From: Plazaster borealis
Lineage: Eukaryota > Echinodermata > Asteroidea > Forcipulatida > Labidiasteridae
NCBI GenBank assembly: GCA_021014325.1
Contig: CM037462.1
Coordinates: 3,194,318 to 3,258,317, forward strand
Length of the DNA: 64,000 nt
Direction: 5' to 3'
Positions 46,779-60,400 of the stretch are shown piece after piece. The translations under genes were made by a program, and so were the position numbers. The notes beneath the pieces were generated by a model that was not told the DNA's origin, made no database searches, and saw only the letters and a program-made list of their open reading frames with translations. The stretch's first letter is position 1, and the number at the start of each line of letters is the position of its first letter.

Positions 46779-48630
46779 GGGAGAGAATTCACACCACATT
46801 CATAAAAAAGAAGGAAACACTGTATCTGTACAAGAAGATTATGGCCAAGATGTCGTGAGTGGGTTGGCTGGTTTGGTTTCTAACTCTATTACAAGTTACA
46901 ACATAACACACTACAAGAAGATTAGGCCCAAGATGTTGATAGTGGATTAACTGCTTTTACTTCCCAACTTCCATGACGAACAACAAAGACTACAAGAAAA
47001 AAATAGAGTATCAACAGATGTTTGAAGTAAGTTGGCTGGTTTCGTTTACAACGCCTTGCTCCTGAAATGGACCACAATATTATTGTCAAAAAATAGGAAA
47101 TCTTTAAACTATTTTTATATATCCACCCAGATTTAAGTGTTTACTTTTGTTGTACAATTTATTGTTTACTGTTTGATGTTCAACCTTCTCTTAATCCTAT
47201 TAAGAGTTTGATGCATTTTTTTTTTAAGTTGTAAACTCAATGTAATTTTGACTTTGGCAACCAAATTGAATGTTTTTAATAAACCATGAATAAAAATAAA
47301 AATAAAGTGCCTTGTGGGGGAGGGGTAGGTGAACAATATGGAGGTGTGGGGAACATGGTTTGTATAGACCATGTAACCTACGACATCACATGTTTACAGA
47401 AGAGCCACAGAGCCTGGACTTCCTGCAGGAACAACTGCAAGATTTGTATACAGCTCAATGGAAGAACACATAAAATCATGGAGATTGCACTGTCTGATTT
47501 GTATCAACTTTTTATATTCAAGAAAGGGGGGTACATCTCAAGAACTCTTTAGCTGTTATTTTTATAACTTTTGAATTTATGCACAAATTATGACATAAAC
47601 TGTAAAATTTCCAATATGTCCAGTGTATTATCTTGCCATCAGAAAGGTAGATGTTACTTTCCAAATGCCACGGGTCGATCATTACTACCAGAAAGGCCCT
47701 GGAATGTACACTTGGTCAGTCTTTTTGTAAACAAAGGTTACAAGGTCTATAAGAAATGCATAAACTTTCATTTGAAAGCAAAGAAAGTGGAAACTTTCAA
47801 AAGCAGGCATGCAACTCTTCCGCGTTTCCGCGTATTTCCGTGTTTTTTTTTAAACGATCAGCACTAAAAAAACCAACAACATTTTTAAAAACTTTTTTAA
47901 ACGATTTTTTGTAAGTTTTTTAAAGCCTAATATATGCTTTGCAACAACAATGTACAACTACAACAATGTGAAATAAGCCTAGTTACTGGATCAACGGGGT
48001 GCCCCAATTCGACCAGCGTAAGTGTGTGACGCGCGCTCACTTGACGTTCCACGATCATTCTTACATCATGTAGTGTTTCAGCTCTTTTTTAAGGGTCCAT
48101 TCACAGGCCTGTACATGCTTAGAGCATAATAAACCTCAAAATTTTCTAGGGTACCATTGTGGGTCTCATGTCCCTTGGCGTTTTGGCTGCCTCACTCCGC
48201 GCTTGCGTTGTGCCTTTGAAAATTTGCCTCTCTTTTTTTCATCGGGCAGTTGCATGCCTGCAAAAGAAATCATCAAAGACCTTTCTAGATTTAACTTACA
48301 TATTACAGTGTCAATATCTTGTTTACAGGGCCCTAGTTTTTGCTCTTCTTTTTATGCTAATCTCAACTGAGTCTTGGGGGGAAAATAACACGTTTTAGAA
48401 ATTTATCTTATCAATAGAAATTTAATATTCAAGCAAATTAAAACAATAAAGGCATTATATACTCATTTTAGGTTTTTGGAAACTTGGCTTTAAAACATGA
48501 TCTGGTTGAAGTTGTATTTGCTTAAAAAATGGGTCTCCAAAGTCAAATTGAGTTTTGTGATGCACTCATTTTCCAATAGATAGAGTCCTTATGAAAGTTG
48601 GACAAAACTACAAGTCTCTAACCCCGTGAT
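46779..48630. other. PAXX 3' flank; intergenic, no gene seen
   Basis: The first ~500 nt should be PAXX 3' UTR, up to AATAAA signals at 47,278 and 47,289. Beyond that is AT-rich sequence with small open frames that I do not recognise. A segment near 46,540-46,670 has a relative in PIF1 intron 5 near 54,360-54,480. Confidence 0.45.
47278..47294 (+). terminator. Candidate polyadenylation signals of PAXX
   Basis: AATAAA at 47,278-47,283 and again at 47,289-47,294, 500 nt after the PAXX stop codon. No nearer AATAAA was found. It is followed by a G-rich, then GT-containing stretch. Confidence 0.45.
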
Positions 48631-49033
48631 AAAGGGATTGTATACGTTTGGTAATTGGAACCCACTGTTTGTTTCAATCCTATATAGTTGTAGATAACTG
48701 CAATAAAACTAACCTGTGAAAATTTCATTTCAAAAGGTGGTAGCATTTTTGAGATATTGCCGAAAAACTGGAGCGGTATTTCCATGCAGGATGAATAATC
48801 TGCAATTCAATTGCAGATTATTCATCCTGAATTGGAATACACAATCTGAGAAACGTTACTGCAGTTACGCTTCTCAGATTCAAATTTGTTTGGATAAAAA
48901 GTGATATCTTTTTCCATAGCTGCAGTACTTTGAAGTAAAAAATTTCTAAAAATGCATTATACTATCCAAAGCTGCTGTACTTCTTATTGCCGTTAATTTT
49001 CAGAGTCATTACCAAACGTATACAGACCCTTAA
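48631..49033 (+). mobile_element. MITE family B copy
   Basis: AAAGGGATTGTATACGTTTGG at the left and CATTACCAAACGTATACAG at the right, with the TCTGAGAAACGTTACTG palindromic core. The TTAA flank is kept on the right only. It lies in the PAXX-PIF1 intergenic region. Confidence 0.75.
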
Positions 49034-50295
49034 AAATGGTGTAAAAATAAAGTGAAATTTGTTACATGACGTCGTCATCAGACATAAAAAACCAAATGGG
49101 TCTGTACATTCCTTCGAGGAATGTTTGCGCCATTCAAAAGATCAAGTTAAATACCGTTTTGATTGAATATCATCGGAATTCAATTCATGGATGAACTAAA
49201 AATTCTCTGTACAAAAATGCACAGACCCATATAATTCTGCATCAAACGTTTTTGGATTGTGACCAAAGTTGCAGGGTTTCAAACACAGTTGCATTTTACA
49301 CCATTTCAACGTGAGGTTTGAAATCTTGTTACTTTTTCCCTGTTTTCATAAGGCCTCCATCTATTGGAATAGAATTTTGAGATTTAATACCAACCCGGTA
49401 AAAGCAAAAAGATCCGATGGTTGGAAAAAATATCTTGCATGTATTTTCTGGGTTTTAAAACAAGTACTGTGTATAATAATAGCTTGTAGCTTTTAATCTA
49501 AAACGATTCGAACTGGGCTCTAGCTACCGGGCAAGCTCTAGAATGGCAAAAGTCGTGGGTTTGAATCTCACCCGAGTAATAATATGCCTGTGGAATTTCT
49601 TTCCACAGGACCTGGGGTGTGGTGAGGTACTGAGTACACAGTGCTCAACACACATCGGTGTAGGGTACTTAGGTTAATTTAACAGTTTAACAGTAATTAT
49701 GGCGTAAATAAACTTTATGTATAAATAGTCATAAATAAATAGATTTTGAACGACATTTAAAAACTGTGCTTGTAGTGAGTCATTGTCAGACGTAGAGTGG
49801 CACACCATAAGGTTTTGAGAGCAAACAAACCTCTGATGAAGTACGCACCTTCGAATCAAAATCAAAACAACTGTGAAGGTCAGGATCAACACATCATGAA
49901 GCAGAAATTAGTCCTTCATTTTAAGAAATATGAAGAGAGCTTTAAGCCACTCTTCTAAGATTATTGAGGAGAGCTCTTTGCACTCATCAGAACCAAACTT
50001 CACGCGGTCTAGAAAGTGAAATTAAAACATGATGTATGAACTCTTGATTGTTCATGATCTTTACTTTCAGCAAGTCTGATGATTTATGCGTGTACAGGAT
50101 TGCACTGTTGGCGGGTTGTTAATTTTGTAACATGATCAGTTCAAATAAACGCCACAACGATAGTTCATTTCCTGCTGTGAATACCATTCTGCTTTTCCCT
50201 AATACAAAAAACAACAACATTTTAACAGTATCATCGGTGCTAGAGATGTAGATGAAAGAGCATGATTTCTTTATATCTGAAGAAAATAACAGGTT
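49034..50295. other. Intergenic between convergent PAXX and PIF1
   Basis: Contains a truncated tRNA-type SINE (49,525-49,675). No coding exon is recognised. Confidence 0.4.
49525..49675 (+). mobile_element. tRNA-derived SINE, internally deleted
   Basis: AGCTACCGGGCAAGCTC is followed directly by AGAATGGCAAAAGTCGTGG and GGTTTGAATCTCACC. Compared with the copy at 51,068-51,240, the A-box stretch is missing. Confidence 0.65.
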
Positions 50296-50301
50296 TTTAT
50301 T
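50296..50301 (-). terminator. Candidate polyadenylation signal of PIF1
   Basis: AATAAA on the minus strand, 240 nt beyond the PIF1 stop codon (TAG, 50,541-50,543). Confidence 0.4.
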
Positions 50302-50540
50302 TTCACCAGGCAAACATTAAAATGTCTGAATAAAAGTCTTAAGGGCGCTTTTCCCATCAAGCTGCTTTGAACAAAATAAGCACACAGAGGTTTTTGCTCA
50401 GCAGAATCTGGCAACCAGTCACAATGCATTATAAATGTATAATCTGTACAACCGGTTCCCTGCCAACTTGTGCTAAGCAGGGACTATTTTCTGCCTAATC
50501 AAACTGGGCCATGGAGATAAAGCACTTTGCAGCCGACCTG

Positions 50541-53500
50541 CTAATAGTACGGCCTGATGTTTTCCTTATCCGTGTAGTCTTCAATCTCCGTCTGCATCAT
50601 GCGCTGCTGCCTCCGCAAGACGTGATGGAACTTCAAGACATCCGGATGGGCGCGCACGCAGGCCCGGTCAAAATCAACGACACGAAGGCCCTCTAGATTA
50701 CGGGCCCGGGATAACGCCACGTAGGCTTGGCCACACTCGAAGACGCGAGAGAGTGAGATTTCTACACAGTCTAAGGACATTCCCTGTGAAAAAAATAAAA
50801 ATAAATAAAAAAGTTAGATATCTGATATGAGTACAAGATTTCATTAAGAGTGATATAGCAATCGATAATATTAATTTGATTATTTAAAGTTTATGTATAA
50901 TGTTGTTACCCTATCCCGGGGTTATGGGAGTATGTTCCTGAATTTAAAATAAAACAGTCAGTCAATTGAAGTCATGAAAAATGCATCAATCCTTTTAAAA
51001 AGCAAAATGAGAAATTTTTATATAGGCCTATATAAAATATTGAATACATGATTCAAACTGCCTCCAGCTACCGGGCAAGCTCGGTGGTCTAGTGTTAAGA
51101 CACCTGCTCTCGAATGGCAAAGGTCGTGGGTTTGAATCCCATCCAAGTAAATATGCTTGTGTTTTTTTCCCCAAGAATCGGGAAAGTACTGAGTATAGGC
51201 CTACAGTGCTTCACACACATAGGTGTATGATAGGTATGATAGGTTAAATCAAATAAAATGAGGATACATATACAAAATATAATACAAAAAAAATACAAAA
51301 ATGTTCTCCAAATTGCCAGTGAAAACATATGGGTACATGAAAATAAACAATTCTGGCAAAAAAGAATCACAGAAAATTGTCAGTAAAAGCACTAGAACAG
51401 ACCAAGTCATACATTACATTATAAAACAAACAAAATTTAAAGCACAATACAATTCACATTATACCAATTGCAATTAAAATCAGTCAAAAGGCACAAAAAT
51501 ATAAGAGCAATACACAAATTTTTAGAAACATTCTTAAAAGTTTAGGAAAGCTGCAAAAGGGAGAAGGGACCGAAATCCCAAAGTGCAGTCAAAATGTGTC
51601 ACAAAAAACGAAGCCACAAGAAATGTTGTAACTGCAAAGCACTCAAATTTTATAATACAAGAATACAAAATGTGTCACACAAAAAACAAAGCTACAAGAA
51701 AATTTTACATATTGAAACTGGAAAGCACACGAATTTACTAATGCAAGAATACAAAATGTGTCACACAAAAAAACAAAGCTACAAGAAAAGGTTACATGTT
51801 GAAACTGCAAGGCACTCAAATTTTATAATGCAAGAAGACAAAATGTGTCACAAAAAAACAAAGCCACAAGATAAGGTTACATAATTGAAACTGGAGAACT
51901 CATAATTGTATAGATGTAAGAATACAATACCAAACAGAAATTGTTCAACTGATGTTGGGAAAAATGAGTAGCTCACCTGGCTTTTATGTATTGATATTGC
52001 CCAGGCCAACTTGAGAGGGAGTTGCCGACGGCTGAGTACCAGACCAGCACCGGCTCGTATCGGCCAACGCTCCATCCGTATAGCCTGCTCCACACCGCCC
52101 ATGAATTTCACTATGGGTAGGCCTGCAAGTAGAAAGGTATTTTTTTAAAGTGATTGTATACGTTTGGTAATTGGAACCAACTGTTTGTTTCAATCCTATA
52201 TAGTTGTAGATATAACATAAAACGAACCTGTGAAAGTTTCATTTTAAAAGGTGGTAGCGTTTTTGAGATATTGCCAAAAATCTGGAGCGGTTATGTCCAC
52301 GCCTGAAGAATAATCTGCAATTTACACAATCTGAGAAACGTTACTGTCTGCAACGCTTCTCAGATTCAAGTTTTTGGGGATAAAAAATGAAATATTTTTC
52401 CATAACCGCAGTACCTCTTCCAAAGTAAGTTTTTATTGCAATTTCTTTCAGAGTCATTACCAAATGTATAAAGGCCCTTTAATTAAGTCTTTAACAGGCC
52501 TACCGGTCGCTAGCGACCGGTTTAAATCCCTTTAGACAAATAGTTGTCAAACAAACCAAATAAAGATCGCACAGCCACACAGTTTTCAGAATGGGAAAGA
52601 AGACTCTTGAGGGTGCTATTGTGACCGTTTTTTTTTTTTTTGGGGGGGGGGGTGTCGCAAAAAACAAGTAAACATTTCACTAAAATGATCAGCTATGATA
52701 AACAGAACTTATTGACCCCTTTGCACCAGCCACACACACCTCTACTGTAGCCACGCTCACCATTTTGGAAATTAAATTACACATCAAACTAAATAATTAT
52801 GGTACAATTTACAAAGCAAAACAAATTTTGTACTTACATTACACAAAATAAAATGGGTTGGGGGAATTCAGTACTGACAGTACTGACAGAGCAAACAGAC
52901 TTAACGACATAAAACTAAAGATCCTTTGCCAAGGAACTAAACTTTCACAGGATCTGATATTTTCATTTCAGGAAGCTTACCAGTTTCCCCAGCACCGAAC
53001 CCCGTCACCACTCCCCTGGCTCCATTGACGAGACCCTGCTGTACGTCCAGGTTTTTGGCCAGCATGACCTGGGCCCCAACCCTCAGCTCTAGACTACGAG
53101 GGACTGGACACTGGCTGTTGATGATACTCACTAGGTTGGGATCGCTGTCCCAGGCATCAAACAGTCGTGGATCTCCTGTTTGTTGGATTGGATGTTTAAA
53201 GATGTAATAAGTGGCTTCTTATAGCGCTCATATCCGTCACTCAATGACGCTCAAGACGCTTCAACATTCAGTATTTTCCTGCAAGGAATTGTGGAACTAC
53301 GTTTTTGATTTATGAGACTAATTCCTTTACATAGCATCATGTAATGGTTTACAAGGTGCAATATGCTGTCGATCAAACCAGGAACAACAGGGCAACCCCT
53401 TCTCCTTTCGATAAGTGCACTGGGTTCTTTTACACAACACACGGGACCAACGGCTTTACGTCCCATCTGAAGGACGAAGCAATAATAGTTAAGTGTCTTG

Positions 53501-56500
53501 CTTAAGGACACAAGTGTCACGACCGGGACTCGAACCCACACTCTGCTGAACAGAAACACCAGAGCTTGAGTCCGGTGCTCTTATCTGCTCGACCACGACA
53601 CGCCACACACTGGATTTTCAAAGGGAAACAATACGCATTATAAGACCAGCATTCTTACTGTAGGCCTACATGTAAGATTCAGTTTTTTGTTTTTAAGAGT
53701 AAATCACATTTGCTTGCTTACCGGTCAGTTTCTTCAGGTGAACCTGGTTCAAGAGGTCAACGTCCTGTTTGTGGGTACACAGCCTAGTTGCTAGGATACC
53801 ATTCCGATCGATGATGTTATTGGCCGTAGCAGTCAGACGATCACATAGCTCCTGTGGACACCTTCAGGTTAAAGGGAGATTTAGTTCCAAAATATATCAG
53901 AATTTTTTTCGTTCTCTTGTTATGAAAAAGACAATTCGAACCTCGACTTTGAAATGAAAGCCATCGTCTGTATTTCAATGAAGTTTTTCAATTGTGAAGA
54001 TCTTGATTAAGAGCATATGACAGATTTTTTTCAGGGGATGGGGGGGGTGTGATATGGGCATGACCATTGAAAATAAGTAGGACAATCTTATTCAGTACAG
54101 GGCGAACTGCACATGGTACTGCGTTTTTGAAGATATTTAACAATAATAATAATTTAACTGATTTTCTAAGAGCACAAAAACCACAAAAAAGTGTGAAAAA
54201 TCATTTAGGTTGTTCATGTGACAATATTCTGAAGGAAGCACACAGTGCTACGTTACCCAGGGATAAGATTTGACCAATGTGGAAATTTCTGAAAAAACAA
54301 TGGCTGGCGGGCCTGGGTCCCCTCCCCTTATTCTAGACCCAGAACCTCTCAGATGGTACACCTCAGGAGGTTTACAGACTCTTTGCATCACCAGAAAATA
54401 CTTAACTAAAGGGTTTAGACTACTTCTTTCTCCCTTTGGTGATTCCTTTCTTTTAGAAAATTTTAAAGCTCAATAAGTTAGACAAAAAATAAAAAATCCT
54501 GAGAAGTCACTCGTCTGGTTACCTTCCAATGCGTATATTCTGCAAGATGTTGATGAAGACGGGGTCGTCTTGGCGCTTGACCTGAGTGAGTTCCATCGTC
54601 AGCTGGATGCAACGACTCCATGCTTGAGACTGCAGAAAAACAAATACAGACTATTATGGAAGGATTTCAAAGTGGTAAACCATACTTATCAGTCGTCTAG
54701 CATGTCTAGTTTCAAAGAACAAGAAACAACAGCACATTTCTTAAATTTTATCGATTTTACAGAGTTGCTTGAAAGCAGAAAATATTGTGAAACAATTTCT
54801 GCTTAAAAATAAGCAGGTTACCAGCAGTCATAGATGTCTTTATGTGACATGGTATTTTGGCTGGTAACCTTACATATTCTGGTAAGCATAATTTGTGTTG
54901 TGCTGTAGCTACTCTTTTGTGCTTAATCAACTCTATGAAATTGGTCACATGTCCCTATGGGCACATTACAGTAAAAGCAAAGAAAAATTTTGTATGTAAA
55001 CAGTTACATTCTCAATTTTGTTCATTAGAGAGAAATCACCTATCACAAATCAAATCATCTTAGTGTTATCAATTGATTGCAATAACTTTCGTTCGTCCAC
55101 TCTCTCATCTAAAATTCAGAATACAACAACCGTAATGTCATACATTGAAAACAACAACAAAAATATCATAAATCTTGAATTTATCAAGATGCATGCACAA
55201 TGCCAATTAATGACTTTACATTAGTTGCAACAAAATGAAATGAAAACTGCTATGACAAGGTATATATATGCAATTTACATGTAGACACAGTAAATAAGTA
55301 AAGAAAAATATACAATTATTATACAGTAAGCTGATACGGTAAGCTGCATATAAACAGTAAATACATGGGAAACAGCTAGGTAGTGACAAGCAATTGGAGA
55401 GCATGCAGTTTCACATGCATTAGGAAAAAGAGTAGGAATATATTTAATCAAGTACATAGTACAAGGGCTGACCTACACATGGAGTAGGCTTTTTAATAGA
55501 CTTTTCAGGCTATTCAATCTGATTTTTCCCAAGGGCAAAACAACAATTAAGAAAACGAAAATTAGACTCTCAAGTAGGAAGAATATCAAGCCTGTTATCA
55601 TTACAATGAAATTTAAGAATTAAGCAAGAGAAAAATCAACAGAAAACACTATGTGAGAGGATTTAAAGAAGTGTATCGTCATTTAATTGTCTTCAAACAA
55701 TGACAGAAACGTATGAAGCAAAGAAAGCAAAAAATGAAGAGCAACTAATAAATGTCAATCAACATTACAGTAAGTCATAAATCTCTACGATTGGTGACAA
55801 AATACAATTTACTCAGAGAGAAAGTAACACACACATGTATACAGAAAAGCATTCTGAACATTAAGAAATCCTTCATTTTGTATTAAAGGGAAAGTATACC
55901 TTTGGTTTTTGGAACCGTTTGATTGTTTTAATCCTATATATAAATGTAGATTTACAATACAACAAAACTAATCTGTGAAAATTTCATTTCAAAAGGTGGA
56001 CGCGTTTTTGAGATATCACCGAAAATCCGGAGCGGTTATGTCCACGGAGGAAGAATAATCTGTAATTGGAATACACAATCTGAGAAACGTATCTGACAGT
56101 AACGTTTCTCAGATTAAAATTTTGGGGAACAAAAACTGATATTTTTTTCCATAACCGCAGTACTTTGAAGTAAAAATTTTCTCAAAATGCAGTGAAATGA
56201 TTCTCAAAATGCTTTATACTATCCAAAGCTGCTGTAACTTCTAACCAAGTAGGTTTTTATTGCCATTAATCTTAAGAGTGATTACCAAACGTAAACCTTC
56301 CCTTTAAAGATTAAATGTTTTAGAAATGTTTGAAAAAAAAGCAAAAAAAAAGCATGATGGAATGAATGACCATTTACCTGGAAGCAGAATACCCGTTTCT
56401 CACCAGTCTTAGTGACCGGTGGGAGTTGAAGAAAGTCCCCGCTGACGATGAGTTGAATTCCCCCAAACGGCTTGTCGCTACACTTCACTGCTCTGGCTGT

Positions 56501-57337
56501 TGCCTGGTTTCAAGGGAAACAAATGGTTGCAAAATAGTTTCAGGAATGACAGTTATCTAATCTGGCTGGATCGCCAAGTCATCATGAATTGAAGTATAGG
56601 ACGTCCTTAGCAACAGTCATAGCCTAAGCCAATATTTCAGCCTTTTCCTTGGCGATGAACAAGGTAAATTGGATCCATACTTTTAAAAGGCACTGAACAT
56701 GTTTGGAAATTGTCAAAGACCAGTGTTCTCACTTGGTGTATCCCAACATATGCATACAATAACAAGCCTGTGAAAATTTGGGCTCAATTGGTCTTCGAAG
56801 TTGCAAGAAAATGATGAAAGAAAAAACACCCTTGTTGTACAAATTTGTGTGCTTTCAGATAGGAATAAAATCTTCTTGCAAGAAGTTTTTATTATTTTAG
56901 TGAGAAATTACCTCTTTCTCAAAAACTATGTTACTCCAGAGGGAGTCGTTTCCTACAATGTTTTATACTATCAACAGCTCTCCGTTGCTTGTTACCAAGT
57001 AAGTTTTTATGCTAATACTTGTTTTGAGTCATTACCAAACGTGTACGATACCTTTAAATTTTCAAGTAAATCTATCAAAAAAACAAAATCAGCAAACTTG
57101 GAGAGCAAATGTGGAGAATTTAGGGAAATTTTCATCCCTGATACACATCACATGACCATACCTCTAGTTTTGTGAAGAGATCCCCATCTACCATAGATAT
57201 CTCATCCACAATAAGGTGTTTGCATTTCCGCCATTGCTGTTTCCTTGCTGGACGGGACGCCAGCTCAATGCACTTTTCAAGGGGATGGTTACCAGAACCA
57301 ATTCCTAAAAAAGAAAAAGTCAAATTACCAATACAAA

Positions 57338-57408
<71 letters not shown>

Positions 57409-60400
57409 GCAATGAGGTACGCTATTCATAGTATATCACAGCATTTACAATAGTAATGAGCAATACATTTTAAACAAATCATTAAACATTATACAAACAA
57501 AACAACAATAAAACATCAATTAGGAAAGAGGTATGTTTTGAGGATCTTCTTAAACACATCCACTGATGGAGCAGATTTAATATAGGAGGGAAGTTCATTC
57601 CACTCCTTAGCTGCTGTGACAGTGAATGTACGATCTCCTGCCTTATACTATGAGTCATGGAAAAGTTAGCCGAAATGGATCTGCATTGGAGCGAAGATTC
57701 GTGCGCAAAGGTAGATACAACTCAAGACACTCATTAAAATACTCTGATTTAACTATTAATAGTCTTTGCCTCGAGTTCTTTAAAAGATCTAACCGTGGCA
57801 TAGCCTTGATCAAGGCGTTGGAGGTTTTTTAAATAATTTTTATTGTAATGTTTTAATTTTTATTTTATTTGCGCCGCGCTACCCGCCCGAGCTACCCGCC
57901 CGAGCTACCAGCTACGTCAATGGACGTGTCTGTGTGCAGGATCAGTGTGCGCATGCTCATATTATCCGTTTACTATACTCACCGAACCAACGCCTTGATG
58001 GGTTTGTATTGAAGCCAATGACTCATTACTATAATGCGCGCGAAAGGCGAGACCCCATTGGTCAGTGGCGGAAGTCTTGTTTACTCATTCTTATGAATAT
58101 GCATGCAGTATCCAGATGTGGCTACTTGCATGCACTGGCGCGCCGGTTTGAATTTGGGAATATTTTGTTATAATAATATCTATCTGAAAATGTTGCGTAT
58201 TCTCCACAAATTGTCAGCTGAGCGAGACAATGAGGGCAGGAATATGAGGTTGAGTGGATCGATTTAGTACATAACATGTATACACCATTTCCCATCAGGA
58301 AGACGCTTTTCTGACGTTTTATTTTATTTTATAATGGCCTATAAGCCCGATTGACCATCTCCTGTCTCCATCTTGCACCATTAAAACAGTGATTTAATCA
58401 TTGTTGGTGCATTCATTGGAGGTAGAATATACAAAACAAAGACCTCAAATAACTACAATATTGTTGATTGTTTCATCATGGAGGCAATTAATAGCTTATT
58501 GCACTTTTTATATCTTGTGGGCCGCCCCAAGAGGTGCCCAATTTCAGAGCTGCCTATTTATTTAAAGCACATTTCCCAAGTACACTTACTAGAATAAGGT
58601 AGCTAAAACTCTAATTCACATGTATCATGTGTGACTGTATCCTTTCAATTTTTGCTTAGCAGTAAATTCTTAAGACCCTGCCCGATAACAATTCAAAAGT
58701 ATGAAGACGGTGTGGCTGCACAGAGTTAAGTCGGACTTCGAGAGGACATGTAAGGAAAACACAAATGCAGAAACTACATCAACTCCAGAATTAATAACCA
58801 AAAGAATGGCGAATGATCAGGGTTGTCCACATCCTTGATCAAGGCGCTCCAGCCGGCCGCGACCGGCCGATCCGCGTGTACAGCGTATACATAACTAACA
58901 CAGTGGTCGTCATGGATTGCGTAGCAGCAGTAATTATGCAGCCTTGTCGTTCAGGTCAAATAGGTCATTCTCAATCGCGCCTGTGATTGGCCAATGTTTA
59001 GAATGAAACGCCCACATCCTGCATAAGTGCTTTTATTGGATTTCCAATAAAATATAAAGAAACACATAAGCTTTCATTTACAAACCGGTCAAGGCTGTTG
59101 TTTGAGTCACGCGTTCGAGGTTGAAAGAACGACCGTACTCACGACTTGGCTATACAGTTCTCGCTGTACAATACATGTACTGTACATATGTACAATGTAC
59201 ACTGTCTATGCACTGCAGTTGTTGCCGAATCGCCGTGCCGCACCGGGCCGCCGGGGTACACTACGCCAACAGCCTTGAATCAAGGCTAACCGTGGCATGA
59301 ACAAATTTTCATTATAAATGTACAAAGAAAAGTATGCACATGTACAACAGGCATGGAATTAAACGGAGGACGAAGGCAATGGCCTTAGTTGCCCTAGTCT
59401 TGGCTATGCTCATGTTGGTGCCCCTTCAAAGGTTTCCAATAGACTTGAAATTTTCCAATGGAACTTTTGACTATATAAAGTGCATGTTATATGAACTCGA
59501 TTAGTTTACCTGCAAACTGGTGAAGGGTGGTACCTCCGATATGGCAAGCTGCAACACCTGTACTAGCTGTGGCGAAGGTGCTGTCTGGTGGCAGAGCTCC
59601 GATGATCTTCTTGAGTAGAAAGGATTTACCCGTGCCTGCACTACCAGTGAAGAACACGCTGTGACCAGCTAGCACTGTATTGAGGACCCGAGACTGCTGT
59701 GAGTTCAGCTGGGTCTTGTTCAGGCTGATGTTGAGCTTCTTTGCCTTGGGCGCTTCATCCGCCTTGTCAGGTTATTTAAAAAAGATACTTATAAGTTACT
59801 TTGCTAAACATGGTAGACCTAAGTTTTTCACAAAAAGGTAATAAAACAAAAGTTATTACAATTTTCTAAAATCCTTGAACTTTTAATTTTACATGACTGG
59901 CCCACAGGGCTAGACAACACAATGTACATAATAAACATGTATTGTCAGGCCTGGGATTACAAGCAGGCCACAGAGGCCATGGCCCCTGTTGCCCCTTGTC
60001 TTTGCCTTGGTGCCCCTTCAGAAGTTTCCCATAGACTTTGAGATTTTCAAAAGAAAGAACCCTTTGCAAAATGAAAATGGCCTTGCCCTCTCAAAGATGA
60101 AATTCAAGGCCCGTCGTTAGCATAAAAAACTTACTTTGTAACGAGCAACGGAGAACTGTTGATAGTATAAAACATTGTAGGAAACGACTCCCTCTGAAGT
60201 AACGTAGGTTTTGAGAAAGAGGTAATTTCTCACTAAAGTATTTGAATCTGAGAAAGACTTCAGGCCTGAAGCCTTTCTACTGGCATCTGAAAGCACATGA
60301 ATTTGTGCAACAAGGGTGTTTTTTCATTCATTATTTTTTTGCAACTTCAATGACCAATTGAGCTCAAATTTTTACAGGTTTGTTATTTTATGCATATGTT

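Noticed and set aside
48159..48398. 79-codon frame with a hydrophobic stretch
   Set aside because: No homology, no splice or promoter support, in AT-rich intergenic DNA.
53210..53606. Functional tRNA-Leu gene
   Set aside because: The acceptor stem does not close and a SINE body follows the head without a Pol III terminator at the expected place.
57172..57453. 93-codon frame with a tyrosine run
   Set aside because: It is antisense to PIF1 exon 3 and then reads through the ATT microsatellite.
57450..57790. Possible degenerate LINE or SINE 3' end (phrases such as CTTAAACACATCCACTGATG)
   Set aside because: It looks like an interspersed repeat, but I could not define ends, tail or protein homology within the window.
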